Assembly: GCF_900142965.1 (NCBI RefSeq)
Contig: NZ_FRCQ01000012.1
Location: 1 to 64,000 of the forward strand
Direction: 5' to 3'
From: Rhizobacter sp. OV335
GTDB lineage: Bacteria; Pseudomonadota; Gammaproteobacteria; Burkholderiales; Burkholderiaceae_C
DNA length: 64,000 nucleotides
Both the position numbers and the translations under genes were made by a program. The notes beneath the pieces are model-generated. The model was not told the origin of the DNA, did not search any database, and was given only the letters and a program-made list of their open reading frames with translations. Each line of letters starts with the position of its first letter. Within the stretch, counting starts at the first letter, position 1. Positions 9,242 through 17,435 of this stretch are shown here, one piece after another.

Positions 9242-10240
9242 TCAGCCGGCGAGCAGCCGGCCGTCGATCGCGATGCGCACGGTGCGCACCGTCAGCACGG
9301 CCAGCACGACCGTCAGGAAGGCGAGCAGCGCGATCGCGATCGCCTGCAGCGGCCATGCGGCATGCACCGCGGCATAGTGCAGCGCCGCGTTGCTCAGCGC
9401 CGCCAGCGGGAAGCCGATGGCCCACCACGCCGGCGCGAACGGCACGTCGCGGCGGAACACCTTCGGCGCCAGCACGACGAAGATGAACAGCGCGAAGTAG
9501 AAGAGCATCGACGCGAAGCGGTCGACCGCGCCGCTCATCGCGGTGTACGCTAGGAAGCCGACCGCGAACGGCCCGATCAGCACCATCAGCGACGGCACCA
9601 TCGCGGCTGCCAGCGGATCGTGGTGGATCAGCCGCGACAGCACCATCACCAGCAACACCAGCGCGAGCACCGTGCCGAGGGCCATCGCGGCCCAGTTGAC
9701 CTCGGCCGCCCACGGCATCGGCATCTGCGCGCCGGTGACCGCGATGTCCAGCGTCGCGACGCCGGGGATCACCCAGGCGGGCACCGCGAACTTCGCATCG
9801 ATGCCGCCGCGCAGCAGGCGCGACACCACCACGCCGCTCAGCGCGAAGGTGGCCACGGTGGCCAGTGACCACACCGCGATCGCCAGGGTGCTGCAGTACG
9901 GCTGCAGCACCGCCGACAGCAGCAGCACCGCGATCACGATGGTGCCGAAGAAGTTGCCGGCCACCGGGTGGCGGAACTCGGCGACCACCGCGTCCGGATG
10001 CAGCGCGAGCTTCGCCAGGTACGCGGCCGCCAGTACGCCGAACACGGCCAGCGCGAAGGCACCGATCGCTTCGCCGACGAGCGGTGGCGCACCGAACTGG
10101 CCGGCCGCCTGGCGCCACGCGAGCGCGAGGCCCGACAAGCCCATCACCGAGGCGAACAGGTTGACCGGCAGGTGGCGCACGCTGGGCGCGCTGCGAAGCG
10201 GGATGGCGGGCGGATGAAGGGTCGTCGACGGGCTGGTCAT
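9242..10240 (-). CDS. TDT/SLAC1-family transporter (TehA-like)
   Basis: A 332-residue inner-membrane protein with about ten hydrophobic helices, of the tellurite-resistance/dicarboxylate transporter family that includes TehA, Mae1 and SLAC1. Family-like stretches are FASVMGLSGLALAW near the N-terminus and HPVAGNFFGTI in the first third. GGAG at 10246-10249 is 5 bases upstream of the ATG. It is divergent from the GlxA-type regulator at 10349 across a 108-bp gap, which makes that regulator a candidate controller. Substrate (anion, dicarboxylate, tellurite) cannot be read from the sequence. Confidence 0.85.
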   Translation of the reverse strand: MTSPSTTLHPPAIPLRSAPSVRHLPVNLFASVMGLSGLALAWRQAAGQFGAPPLVGEAIGAFALAVFGVLAAAYLAKLALHPDAVVAEFRHPVAGNFFGTIVIAVLLLSAVLQPYCSTLAIAVWSLATVATFALSGVVVSRLLRGGIDAKFAVPAWVIPGVATLDIAVTGAQMPMPWAAEVNWAAMALGTVLALVLLVMVLSRLIHHDPLAAAMVPSLMVLIGPFAVGFLAYTAMSGAVDRFASMLFYFALFIFVVLAPKVFRRDVPFAPAWWAIGFPLAALSNAALHYAAVHAAWPLQAIAIALLAFLTVVLAVLTVRTVRIAIDGRLLAG

Positions 10241-10348
10241 GCGGGCTCCGATGGCTGGAATTGCCGGACCCAGAAGTTTCGGCCACACTGCGGCCGGGCG
10301 TGCCGGCGATGCCAGCCGAATCCAGCCAAACATGCGAGAGCCTCCGCC

Positions 10349-11299
10349 ATGCGCATCGGAATCCTTGTCTTTCCCGGCGTCCAGCTGCTGGACGTCGCCG
10401 GCCCGGCCGACGTCTTCGTCGAGGCGGCGCGCCAGCTCGGCGACCTGCGGGCCTACCAGGTGCAGGTGATCGGCACCGAAGCCGGCGCGCTGCGTTCCGG
10501 CAGCGGCCCGCGCCTGCAGGTCGACGCGACGGTCGCCAGCCACCGCGGTCGCCTCGACACCTTGCTGGTGGCCGGCGCCCCGGACGTGGCGTCGATCACC
10601 GGGCGCGCCGACGTGCAGCGCTGGCTGCAGCGCCAGGCGAAGGTCGTGCGGCGCATCGGCTCGGTGTGCAGCGGCGCCTTCGTGCTCGCGGCCGCCGGCC
10701 TGCTGCAGGGCCGGCGCGTCGCGACGCACTGGAACTCCGTCGACCGCCTCGCCGCCGAGAACCCCGGCGCCAGGGTCGAGCCCGACGCGATCTACGTGAA
10801 GGACGGCCCGCTGTACACCTCGGCCGGCGTGACGGCCGGCATGGACCTGGCGCTCGCGATGGTCGAAGAAGACCACGGCCGCGAACTGGCGCTGCGTGTC
10901 GCGCGCGAACTCGTGATGTTCCTGAAGCGGCCCGGTGGCCAGAGCCAGTTCAGTGCGCACCTGGCGGCCCAGACCGCCGAGAAGTCGGGGATCCGTGCGT
11001 TGCAGGACCACGTGCTCGCGAACCTGCGCGGCGACCTGTCGGTGCCGGCGCTGGCGGCGCGTGCCGGCATGAGCGAGCGCAACTTCGCGCGCGTCTTCAA
11101 GGACGAGGCGGGCATGACGCCGGCCGAGTTCGTCGAGGTGGCGCGCATCGACGAGGCACGCCGGCGTCTCGAGGCGAGCGACCTGCCGCTGAAGCGCCTG
11201 GCCGACGCGGTGGGCTATGCGAATGCCGATGCGCTGCGGCGCGCGTTCTCGCGGCGCGTGGGCGTGGCGCCGCGCGACTACCGGCGGCAGTTCACTTGA
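10349..11299 (+). CDS. GlxA-family AraC-type transcriptional regulator
   Basis: A 316-residue protein with an N-terminal DJ-1/PfpI-like domain (about residues 1-190) and a C-terminal double HTH of the AraC/XylS family (about 215-316). The nucleophile-elbow cysteine is C107 in GSVCSGAF. The second HTH shows LADAVGYANADALRRAFSRRVGVAPRDYR. GlxA regulators often respond to amidated or small nitrogen compounds, but no ligand can be assigned here. It is divergent from the TDT transporter, and its last 8 bp overlap the end of the convergent glycosyltransferase gene. Confidence 0.9.
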   Translation: MRIGILVFPGVQLLDVAGPADVFVEAARQLGDLRAYQVQVIGTEAGALRSGSGPRLQVDATVASHRGRLDTLLVAGAPDVASITGRADVQRWLQRQAKVVRRIGSVCSGAFVLAAAGLLQGRRVATHWNSVDRLAAENPGARVEPDAIYVKDGPLYTSAGVTAGMDLALAMVEEDHGRELALRVARELVMFLKRPGGQSQFSAHLAAQTAEKSGIRALQDHVLANLRGDLSVPALAARAGMSERNFARVFKDEAGMTPAEFVEVARIDEARRRLEASDLPLKRLADAVGYANADALRRAFSRRVGVAPRDYRRQFT

Positions 11300-12812
11300 T
11301 GGCGCCGACGCAAGCGGGATCCTGCGGCGGCACGATGGTCCACAGGATGTCGTAGGTCGAGGTCGCCGATCCACCGGGCATGAACGGCAGCGTCTGCAGT
11401 GGCGGCGTGCCGGCCGGCGCTTCATCGGCGCTGTGGAAGAGCTGCACCGAGCCGGCCTCGCGCATCGCGGCGAGGTCCACCCACGGCGATTTCAGCGGGT
11501 CGCCCGATTCCAGCACCGGCGGGTTGCTGCCGGCGTACACCGACACCATGCCGCCCTCGTAGGTCGGCCCGACCACGAAGCGCAGCGGGCAGGTCGTCGT
11601 CTGCCGCCACGCGGTCAGCACGGTGTCGGCCAGGTGCTGCGCCGGGTAGAACTGATCGGGCCGGCCGCGGCCGGCCAGCGTCGACGGGTCGATCACCGAG
11701 CGCGCATAGGCCGCCATCAACGCGACATGGATGACCAGCGCCAGCACGCACAGCCGCCGCAGCGTGGCCGCGCCGACGCGCGCACGCAGCAACCACGCGA
11801 GCCACAGGCTGATGAACTGCACGCTCTGGAAGCCCCAGTGGTCCTGCAGCCGCACGCCGAACACGAGGCACATCACCACCAGCACCGCGAGCGGAAAGCC
11901 GAGCAGCCCGAACAGCCACGCGCGGCGCACGCGCTGCGGCACCGCATCGTCATGCTCGGCGGCCACCGGCGCCGCACGCTGCCAGGCCAGCAGTGCGAGC
12001 ATCGCCACCAGCACCGGCAACAGCATGCGCAGGTGCACCGCGCTGAACGACAGCAGCTTGTGCACCCGCCCGGCGGCGTCCAGCTGCAGCGCGGTCGTCG
12101 ATGCGTAGCGCAGCGTCGAGAACTGGTGGTGGAAGACCCAGGCGATGTGTGGCGCGAACAGCGCGAGCGAGATCAGCACCGCCAGCGCGAGGCCGATGCG
12201 CGCGCGCGTGGTGGCCAGCATGCCGCTCAGGCCCAGCGCGAGGATCAGCCCGGCCAGCCCGACCGCCGACTGGTACTTCGACAACAGCGCGAGACCCGCC
12301 AGCACGCCGAGCGCGATCCACCATCCCCAGCCGGCGCGTGGCGCGGCGGCACGCAGCGCAACCCAGGCCGCGGCGGCCAGCAACACCATCATCACCGTGT
12401 TGTGGTTGAACAGCTGGCCCTTCCAGCTGAACGCGAAATGCAGCCCCCACAGCACGATGGCCACGCCGGCGAGCCGCTCGCCCAGCAGGCGCCGCGCGAC
12501 GAGGAAGGTGAACACGGCGGTGCCGGCGACGCACAGCGCGGCCAGCACGTAGGGCCACAGCGGCCAGAAGCCGAACAGGCGAATCGCCGCCGCCAGCATC
12601 CAGGTCGGCAGCGGCGGGTGCTTGTGGTAGCCGCCCTCGAAGCTGTGCGACCAGGTGAACTGCTCGAAGTGGTCGCCGGGCTGTCCGGGGTTCAGCAGCG
12701 CGCCGAACAGCGCCCAGCCGACGCCGAAGGCCAGCGCGAACAGCAGGGCCGGCGACAGCGGCCAGCGCGAGGCAGCGTGCGGCCGATCGGAGACGGAAGA
12801 CGAGAAGGCCAT
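11292..12812 (-). CDS. GT39/ArnT-like membrane glycosyltransferase
   Basis: A 506-residue polytopic membrane protein of the PMT/ArnT superfamily (lipid-linked sugar donor). The first periplasmic loop carries GGYHKHPPLPTWML, the H-P-P-L motif of this superfamily, preceded by acidic residues that may be catalytic. About 11 hydrophobic helices follow, then a soluble C-terminal domain of about 130 residues. The acceptor may be lipid A, another glycan or protein. The GT2 - GtrA pair at 24821-27037 could supply polyprenyl-linked sugar (inference). It ends within the convergent GlxA-type gene, an 8-bp overlap. Confidence 0.8.
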   Translation of the reverse strand: MAFSSSVSDRPHAASRWPLSPALLFALAFGVGWALFGALLNPGQPGDHFEQFTWSHSFEGGYHKHPPLPTWMLAAAIRLFGFWPLWPYVLAALCVAGTAVFTFLVARRLLGERLAGVAIVLWGLHFAFSWKGQLFNHNTVMMVLLAAAAWVALRAAAPRAGWGWWIALGVLAGLALLSKYQSAVGLAGLILALGLSGMLATTRARIGLALAVLISLALFAPHIAWVFHHQFSTLRYASTTALQLDAAGRVHKLLSFSAVHLRMLLPVLVAMLALLAWQRAAPVAAEHDDAVPQRVRRAWLFGLLGFPLAVLVVMCLVFGVRLQDHWGFQSVQFISLWLAWLLRARVGAATLRRLCVLALVIHVALMAAYARSVIDPSTLAGRGRPDQFYPAQHLADTVLTAWRQTTTCPLRFVVGPTYEGGMVSVYAGSNPPVLESGDPLKSPWVDLAAMREAGSVQLFHSADEAPAGTPPLQTLPFMPGGSATSTYDILWTIVPPQDPACVGAIK

Positions 12813-12972
12813 GGGTGGGGGAGCCGGGCTGCCGACAGGGCGCCGCAGTTTAATCCCCGCCCCCTGTGCCCGCGGGTGATGCGGGTGCGATCGGTAGTGA
12901 CCCTCTAGGCGCCGGCACCGCGCCGCCCCTATCGTCGGCGACCGGCGCCACCGCGCCGATGCTGGAGTCGTC

Positions 12973-14661
12973 ATGCCAGAACCCATCCTGCCGGAACACC
13001 TGGCATTGCAGCGCCTGTACCACTGGGAGCGCAGCGCGCCGGACCGCGTCTGCTTCACGCAGCCGCAGGGCGGCGGGGTGCTGCGCGAGTTCACCTGGTC
13101 GCAGGTGTTGGCCGAAGTGCGGCGCATCGCCGCCCACCTGCGCGAGCGCGGCGTGCGCGACGGCTCGAAGGTGGCACTGCTGTCGAAGAACTGCGCGCAC
13201 TGGCTGATGGCCGACTGGGCGATCTGGATGGCCGGCGGCGTCTCGGTGCCGCTGTACCCGACGCTCTCAGCGGCGACGATCCGGCAGATCCTGCTGCACA
13301 GCGAGGCGCAGCTGCTGTTCGTCGGCAAGCTCGACGGGTGGGAGGCGATGCGCGCCGGCATCCCCGACGGGCTGCCGTGCATCGGCATGCCGCTCGCGCC
13401 GGCGAACGCCTACCCGCAGTGGGACGAGCTCGTCGCCCGCACCGCGCCGCTGGCCGGCGAGCCGGTGCGCGAGGCCGGCGAGCTGGCGACCCTCATCTAC
13501 ACCTCCGGCACCACCGGCATGCCGAAGGGCGTGATGCAGAGCTTCGGTGCGTTCGCATGGTCCATCCGCGCGGGGCTGAAGCGGCTCGACGCGATCGACC
13601 CCGACACCCGCATGCTGAGCTACCTGCCGCTGGCCCACGTGGCCGAGCGCGCGCTGGTGGAGCACGGGCAGCTGGTGACCGGCATGCACCTGTTCTTCGC
13701 CGAGAGCCTGGAGACCTTCGCGACGGACCTGCAGCGCGCGCGGCCGACGGTGTTCTTCTCGGTGCCGCGGCTGTGGGTCAAGTTCCAGCAGGGCGTGCAC
13801 GCGAAGATGCCGCCGGCGAAGCTGCAGCGGCTGCTGAAGATCCCGCTGGTCGGCGCGCTGGTGCGGCGCAAGATCCTGCGCGCGCTCGGGCTCGACCAGT
13901 GCCGCATCGCCGCCTGCGGTGCGGCACCGCTGCCACCGGAGCTGCGCACCTGGTACCAGGGGCTGGGCGTGGCGATCCTTGATGCCTACGGCATGACCGA
14001 GAACTGCGGCGTCTCGCACGCGACGCACCCCGGCCGCGCGAGCCCCGGCACGGTCGGGCCGCCGTACGACGGTGTCGAATGCCGCATCGCGCCGGCGAAC
14101 GGCGAGATCCAGATGCGCAGCCCCGGGCTGATGATGGGCTACTACAAGGCGCCCGGGCTGACGCGCGAGGCGATGACCGACGACGGCTGGCTGCACACCG
14201 GCGACAAGGGCGAGATCGACGAGCAGGGCAACCTGCGCATCACCGGCCGCGTGAAGGACCTGTTCAAGACGAGCAAGGGCAAGTACGTGTCGCCGGCGCC
14301 GATCGAGGACCAGCTGGTGATGCACCCGGCGGTCGAGGCCTGCTGCGTGATCGGTGCGAACCTCGGCCAGCCGATGGGCATCCTGATGCTGTCGCCGGCG
14401 GCTGCGCAGGGGGCGGGCAATCCGCTGTCGCGGCAGGAGCTGGAGGTCTCGTTCGAGGCCCACCTGCGCCACGTCAACGAAGGGCTGGATCCGCACGAGC
14501 AGCTCGACTGCCTGGTCACGGTGAGCGAGCCGTGGACCGTCGACAACGGCTTCATCACGCCGACCTTCAAGGTCAAGCGCAACCGGATCGAGGAGGCGTA
14601 CGGGACGCTGTTCGAGGGGTGGTCGCGGGCGGGGCGTGCGGTGCTGTGGCACCAGGCCTGA
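12973..14661 (+). CDS. Long-chain acyl-CoA synthetase-like AMP-forming ligase
   Basis: A 562-residue ANL-superfamily enzyme. The P-loop YTSGTTGMPKG lies at about residues 176-186, the A5 motif reads YGMTENCG, the A7 region HTGDKGEID, and the hinge GRVKDLFKTSKGKYVSPAPIE (A8) marks a FAA1-type long-chain acyl-CoA synthetase. A predicted cytoplasmic enzyme that activates a carboxylic acid as acyl-AMP and then as the CoA thioester. It is divergent from the glycosyltransferase across 160 bp and stands alone. Chain length and acid specificity are not readable from sequence. Confidence 0.9.
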   Translation: MPEPILPEHLALQRLYHWERSAPDRVCFTQPQGGGVLREFTWSQVLAEVRRIAAHLRERGVRDGSKVALLSKNCAHWLMADWAIWMAGGVSVPLYPTLSAATIRQILLHSEAQLLFVGKLDGWEAMRAGIPDGLPCIGMPLAPANAYPQWDELVARTAPLAGEPVREAGELATLIYTSGTTGMPKGVMQSFGAFAWSIRAGLKRLDAIDPDTRMLSYLPLAHVAERALVEHGQLVTGMHLFFAESLETFATDLQRARPTVFFSVPRLWVKFQQGVHAKMPPAKLQRLLKIPLVGALVRRKILRALGLDQCRIAACGAAPLPPELRTWYQGLGVAILDAYGMTENCGVSHATHPGRASPGTVGPPYDGVECRIAPANGEIQMRSPGLMMGYYKAPGLTREAMTDDGWLHTGDKGEIDEQGNLRITGRVKDLFKTSKGKYVSPAPIEDQLVMHPAVEACCVIGANLGQPMGILMLSPAAAQGAGNPLSRQELEVSFEAHLRHVNEGLDPHEQLDCLVTVSEPWTVDNGFITPTFKVKRNRIEEAYGTLFEGWSRAGRAVLWHQA

Positions 14662-14707
14662 TGCCGGCACGCTGTTCCAACGGATTTCGCCACTAGACTG
14701 CCACCCC

Positions 14708-15223
14708 ATGACCAAACTCGCCCTCACCTGCCTTGCACTCGCCCTCACGGCCTGTGCCTCCGACGCCCCGCGCCAGACGCTCACGCAGGCCGGCGAGGCG
14801 ATGGTCACGCCGCTGAACGACCTGAACCTGATCCGCACCGACATCCCGGTGCCGCTGCAGGCGGCGCAGAAGGCGCCGTATGCGGTGCCGTCGCCGGCCG
14901 GCTGCACGGCGCTGGTCGCCGAGGTGCAGTCCCTCGACGCGGTGCTCGGCCCCGACCTCGACACGCCGCCGTCGGCCACCAACCCGAGCCTGATCGAGCG
15001 CGGCGCCGGTACCGCCAGCGGCATGGCGGTCGGCAACCTGCGCAGCGCCGCCGAAGGCGTGGTGCCGTTCCGCGGCTGGATCCGCAAGCTCAGCGGGGCC
15101 GAGCGCTACTCGCGCGATGTGGCCGCCGCCATTGCCGCCGGCACCGTGCGCCGTGCATTCCTGAAGGGCCTGGGCGCCGGCGCATCGTGCGAGATTCCGG
15201 CCACGCCGCGCGCCGCGAGCTGA
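14708..15223 (+). CDS. Lipoprotein of unknown function, first gene of a lipoprotein operon
   Basis: A 171-residue protein with a short signal peptide and lipobox LTAC, the lipidated cysteine being residue 17. The mature part has one further pair of cysteines (SPAGCTALV and ASCEIP), which might form a disulfide in the periplasm. No family is recognised with confidence. A TAGACT hexamer at 14694-14699 lies only 8 bases before the ATG, compatible with a leaderless or nearly leaderless transcript. The next gene begins one base after the stop, so the two are likely translationally coupled. Confidence 0.8.
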   Translation: MTKLALTCLALALTACASDAPRQTLTQAGEAMVTPLNDLNLIRTDIPVPLQAAQKAPYAVPSPAGCTALVAEVQSLDAVLGPDLDTPPSATNPSLIERGAGTASGMAVGNLRSAAEGVVPFRGWIRKLSGAERYSRDVAAAIAAGTVRRAFLKGLGAGASCEIPATPRAAS

Positions 15224-15224
15224 A

Positions 15225-15956
15225 GTGGCGCGCCTCCACCTCGCCTGGCGAGCCGGGCTGCTCGGCGCGTCGATCGCCATCGCTGGATGCGCCGGTGTCC
15301 CCGTCGAGCGCGGCGCGGACGAGTACCGGGCCGCGACACTGCGTCCGTTGACATCCGGAACCCAGGTCGCGCTGCTGCCGGTCAAGGTGCCGCCCACCGA
15401 CGTCGCGGCCGGCGACCATTTGGTGCTGCAGCAACTGGAGGCCCAGCTGCGCGCCGCCGGCCTGCAGGTCGTGTCGGTGGACGCGGCGCGCTTCGAGGCG
15501 ATGTGGGCGAACGAGGTGCGTGCCGTCGGTGGCCTGTACGACCCGGCGAGCGGCGCGCTGCGCACCGGTGCCTACGGCACGGCGCTGTCGCAGATGGCGC
15601 GCCATGTGGCGCGCGAAACGCACGCTGCGTTCGTCATCGATCACCGCCTCGTCGTCCGTCACGCCGAGCTGTCGGGCGGCAACGCCCAATGGGACGGCCA
15701 GCGCCGCACGCAACCCACGCTGCGCGCCTACGGCAGCGAGAGCCGCTTCGACGGCACCACCACCGCACTGTCGGTGCAGCTGCTGGTGCTGTCCGCCGGT
15801 GGAGACTTGCTGCTCAAGAGCTTCGGCGGCACCTCGCTGCCCTATGCTGCCGACGTTCGCGAAGGCCGCTTCGTGTTGCGCCCCGGCCTGTTTGACAACC
15901 CTGACGAAACTGCGGACGGCGTGCGCGTGGCGCTGCGCCCCCTTCTCGGATCCTGA
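15225..15956 (+). CDS. Lipoprotein of unknown function
   Basis: A 243-residue lipoprotein: hydrophobic signal then lipobox IAGC with the lipidated cysteine near residue 22. The mature protein is a mixed alpha/beta sequence (VALLPVKVPPTD, LEAQLRAAGLQVVSVD) reminiscent of CsgG/TolB-N-like periplasmic folds, but I cannot assign a family. The GTG start lies one base after the preceding stop, so translation probably depends on coupling. It shares general plan and position with the lipoprotein at 15959. Confidence 0.8.
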   Translation: MARLHLAWRAGLLGASIAIAGCAGVPVERGADEYRAATLRPLTSGTQVALLPVKVPPTDVAAGDHLVLQQLEAQLRAAGLQVVSVDAARFEAMWANEVRAVGGLYDPASGALRTGAYGTALSQMARHVARETHAAFVIDHRLVVRHAELSGGNAQWDGQRRTQPTLRAYGSESRFDGTTTALSVQLLVLSAGGDLLLKSFGGTSLPYAADVREGRFVLRPGLFDNPDETADGVRVALRPLLGS

Positions 15957-15958
15957 CC

Positions 15959-16696
15959 ATGACCTCTCGCGTTCGACTGCTCTTCATCACGCTGCTCGCT
16001 GCACTGTTCACCGGCTGCGCCAGCTACATCGCACCCGGCGCCAAGGCCGACCTGCAGGCCCTGGCGCCGGCCGACATCCAGGAGGGTTTCGCCGCCAAGG
16101 CGACTGCGCCCTTCCCCGCCAGCATCGCCGCGGTGCGCCTGCAGGCCGGCGGCTATGCCAACTACCACCTGCAGCGCAGCGGCGGCGTCGTCGGCGAAGG
16201 GCGCTACGCGGCGATCCTCACGCGCGAGGTCGAGGACGATGCGCAGTTCGACCGCGTCTCGCACCTGCCGCAGGTCGCCGGCCTGGTCGGGCTCAACCGC
16301 CTGTTGCTGCCGACCCGCATCGATTCCGACCGCGACATCCGCCTGGCCGCCTCGCGCCTGCAGGCGGACCTGGTGCTGGTCTACACCTTCGACACCGCGT
16401 TCTTCGATGTCGACAAGGCCAAGCCGCTGTCGGTCATCACGCTCGGGCTCTCGCCCACGCGCAAGATCACCGCGACGACCACCGCGTCGGCCTTGCTGAT
16501 CGACACCCGCACCGGCTACATCTACAGCGCCTACGAGGCCAGCAGCCAGGCCGAGACACTGGCCACCTCGTGGGGCACCCGCGATGCCGCCGACGAACAG
16601 CGCCGCAACTCCGAACGCAGCGCGTTCGGCAAGCTGGTCGACGAGATGGCGAACTCCTGGCCGCGCCTGCTGGAGCGGTACGCGAAGAAGACCTGA
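15959..16696 (+). CDS. Lipoprotein of unknown function
   Basis: A 245-residue lipoprotein with signal peptide and lipobox FTGC (cysteine at residue 20). The mature region contains VLVYTFDTAFFDVD and a stretch of small polar residues (KITATTTASALLIDTRTGYIY) like lipoproteins that present a curved beta-sheet domain in the periplasm. It starts 2 bp after the preceding stop. Three consecutive lipoprotein genes of different sequence suggest an envelope complex (inference); no transporter or outer-membrane channel gene is adjacent. Confidence 0.8.
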   Translation: MTSRVRLLFITLLAALFTGCASYIAPGAKADLQALAPADIQEGFAAKATAPFPASIAAVRLQAGGYANYHLQRSGGVVGEGRYAAILTREVEDDAQFDRVSHLPQVAGLVGLNRLLLPTRIDSDRDIRLAASRLQADLVLVYTFDTAFFDVDKAKPLSVITLGLSPTRKITATTTASALLIDTRTGYIYSAYEASSQAETLATSWGTRDAADEQRRNSERSAFGKLVDEMANSWPRLLERYAKKT

Positions 16697-16739
16697 GATG
16701 GATCGATCGGATCAACGAATCGGCCACCCGCGGTTCCGC

Positions 16740-17144
16740 ATGAAGCGACGCCTGCTGCTGGCGGCAACCGTGGCTGTGCCGTGCCTGCAGGCCTTGCCCG
16801 CGGCCGCGGCCGATGCACCGCCGACCGGCTACTACGGCATCGGCATCTCGGTGAAGACCGACGGCGGCATGCCGTGGAACCCGAAGTTGCAGAGCGTGAC
16901 GATTTCGCGCGTCGCGCCGGCGTCGCCTGCGGCGCAGAAAGGCGTCGCGGTCGGCGACCAGGTGATCGCCGCCGACGGCCTGACGATTGCCGGGCGCAAG
17001 GCCCGCGAACTCGAGCCGGTGATGCACAAGACGGTCGGCCAGAGTCTGCGCCTGGCGCTGAAGCGCCCGGACGGCAAGGCCTACGAGGTCACGCTGGTCG
17101 CGGTCGCGAAGCCCGCGCCGGCCCCCGCAACACCGGCCCGATGA
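16740..17144 (+). CDS. Secreted PDZ-domain protein
   Basis: A 134-residue protein with a Sec signal peptide (about residues 1-24, cleavage near AAA-ADA) followed by a single PDZ domain. The motif SPAAQKGVAVGDQVIAADG is the typical PDZ ligand-loop region. No protease domain is present, so it would be a stand-alone periplasmic PDZ adaptor. An in-frame ATG at 16698, right after the preceding stop, would add 14 residues before the signal peptide and is less likely. Its stop overlaps the start of the next gene as ATGA. Confidence 0.8.
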   Translation: MKRRLLLAATVAVPCLQALPAAAADAPPTGYYGIGISVKTDGGMPWNPKLQSVTISRVAPASPAAQKGVAVGDQVIAADGLTIAGRKARELEPVMHKTVGQSLRLALKRPDGKAYEVTLVAVAKPAPAPATPAR

Positions 17145-17365
17145 CCACGCTGCAGGTCAAAGTCAAGCCGAACGCCCGCATCCGCCAGCTCGAAGCCCAG
17201 CCGGACGGCAGCTGGCTCGCGCACCTCAAATCGCCGCCGATAGATGGCAAGGCCAATCAGGAACTGATCGCGCTGATCGCCGAACATTTCGGCTTGCGCA
17301 AATCGCAGGTGCAGATTCGCAGCGGGGCGTCCGGCCGGATGAAGCTGGTGCAGTTGGAGGGTTGA
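17141..17365 (+). CDS. DUF167/YggU-family small protein
   Basis: A 74-residue protein with the DUF167 pattern: VKPNAR near the N-terminus, then LKSPPIDGKANQELI and GLRKSQVQIRSGASGRMKLV. The family is widespread and its role is not settled. It overlaps the PDZ gene by 4 bp (ATGA) and is the last gene of the lipoprotein operon. The length is at the short end of the family, with the usual C-terminal tail missing. Confidence 0.9.
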   Translation: MTTLQVKVKPNARIRQLEAQPDGSWLAHLKSPPIDGKANQELIALIAEHFGLRKSQVQIRSGASGRMKLVQLEG

Positions 17366-17435
17366 TCGACAGTCGTCCCCGTCCTCCGTCGAACAGCTTG
17401 CTTGCGCTTCCCAGAACAGATCCGAGACAAAGCCC

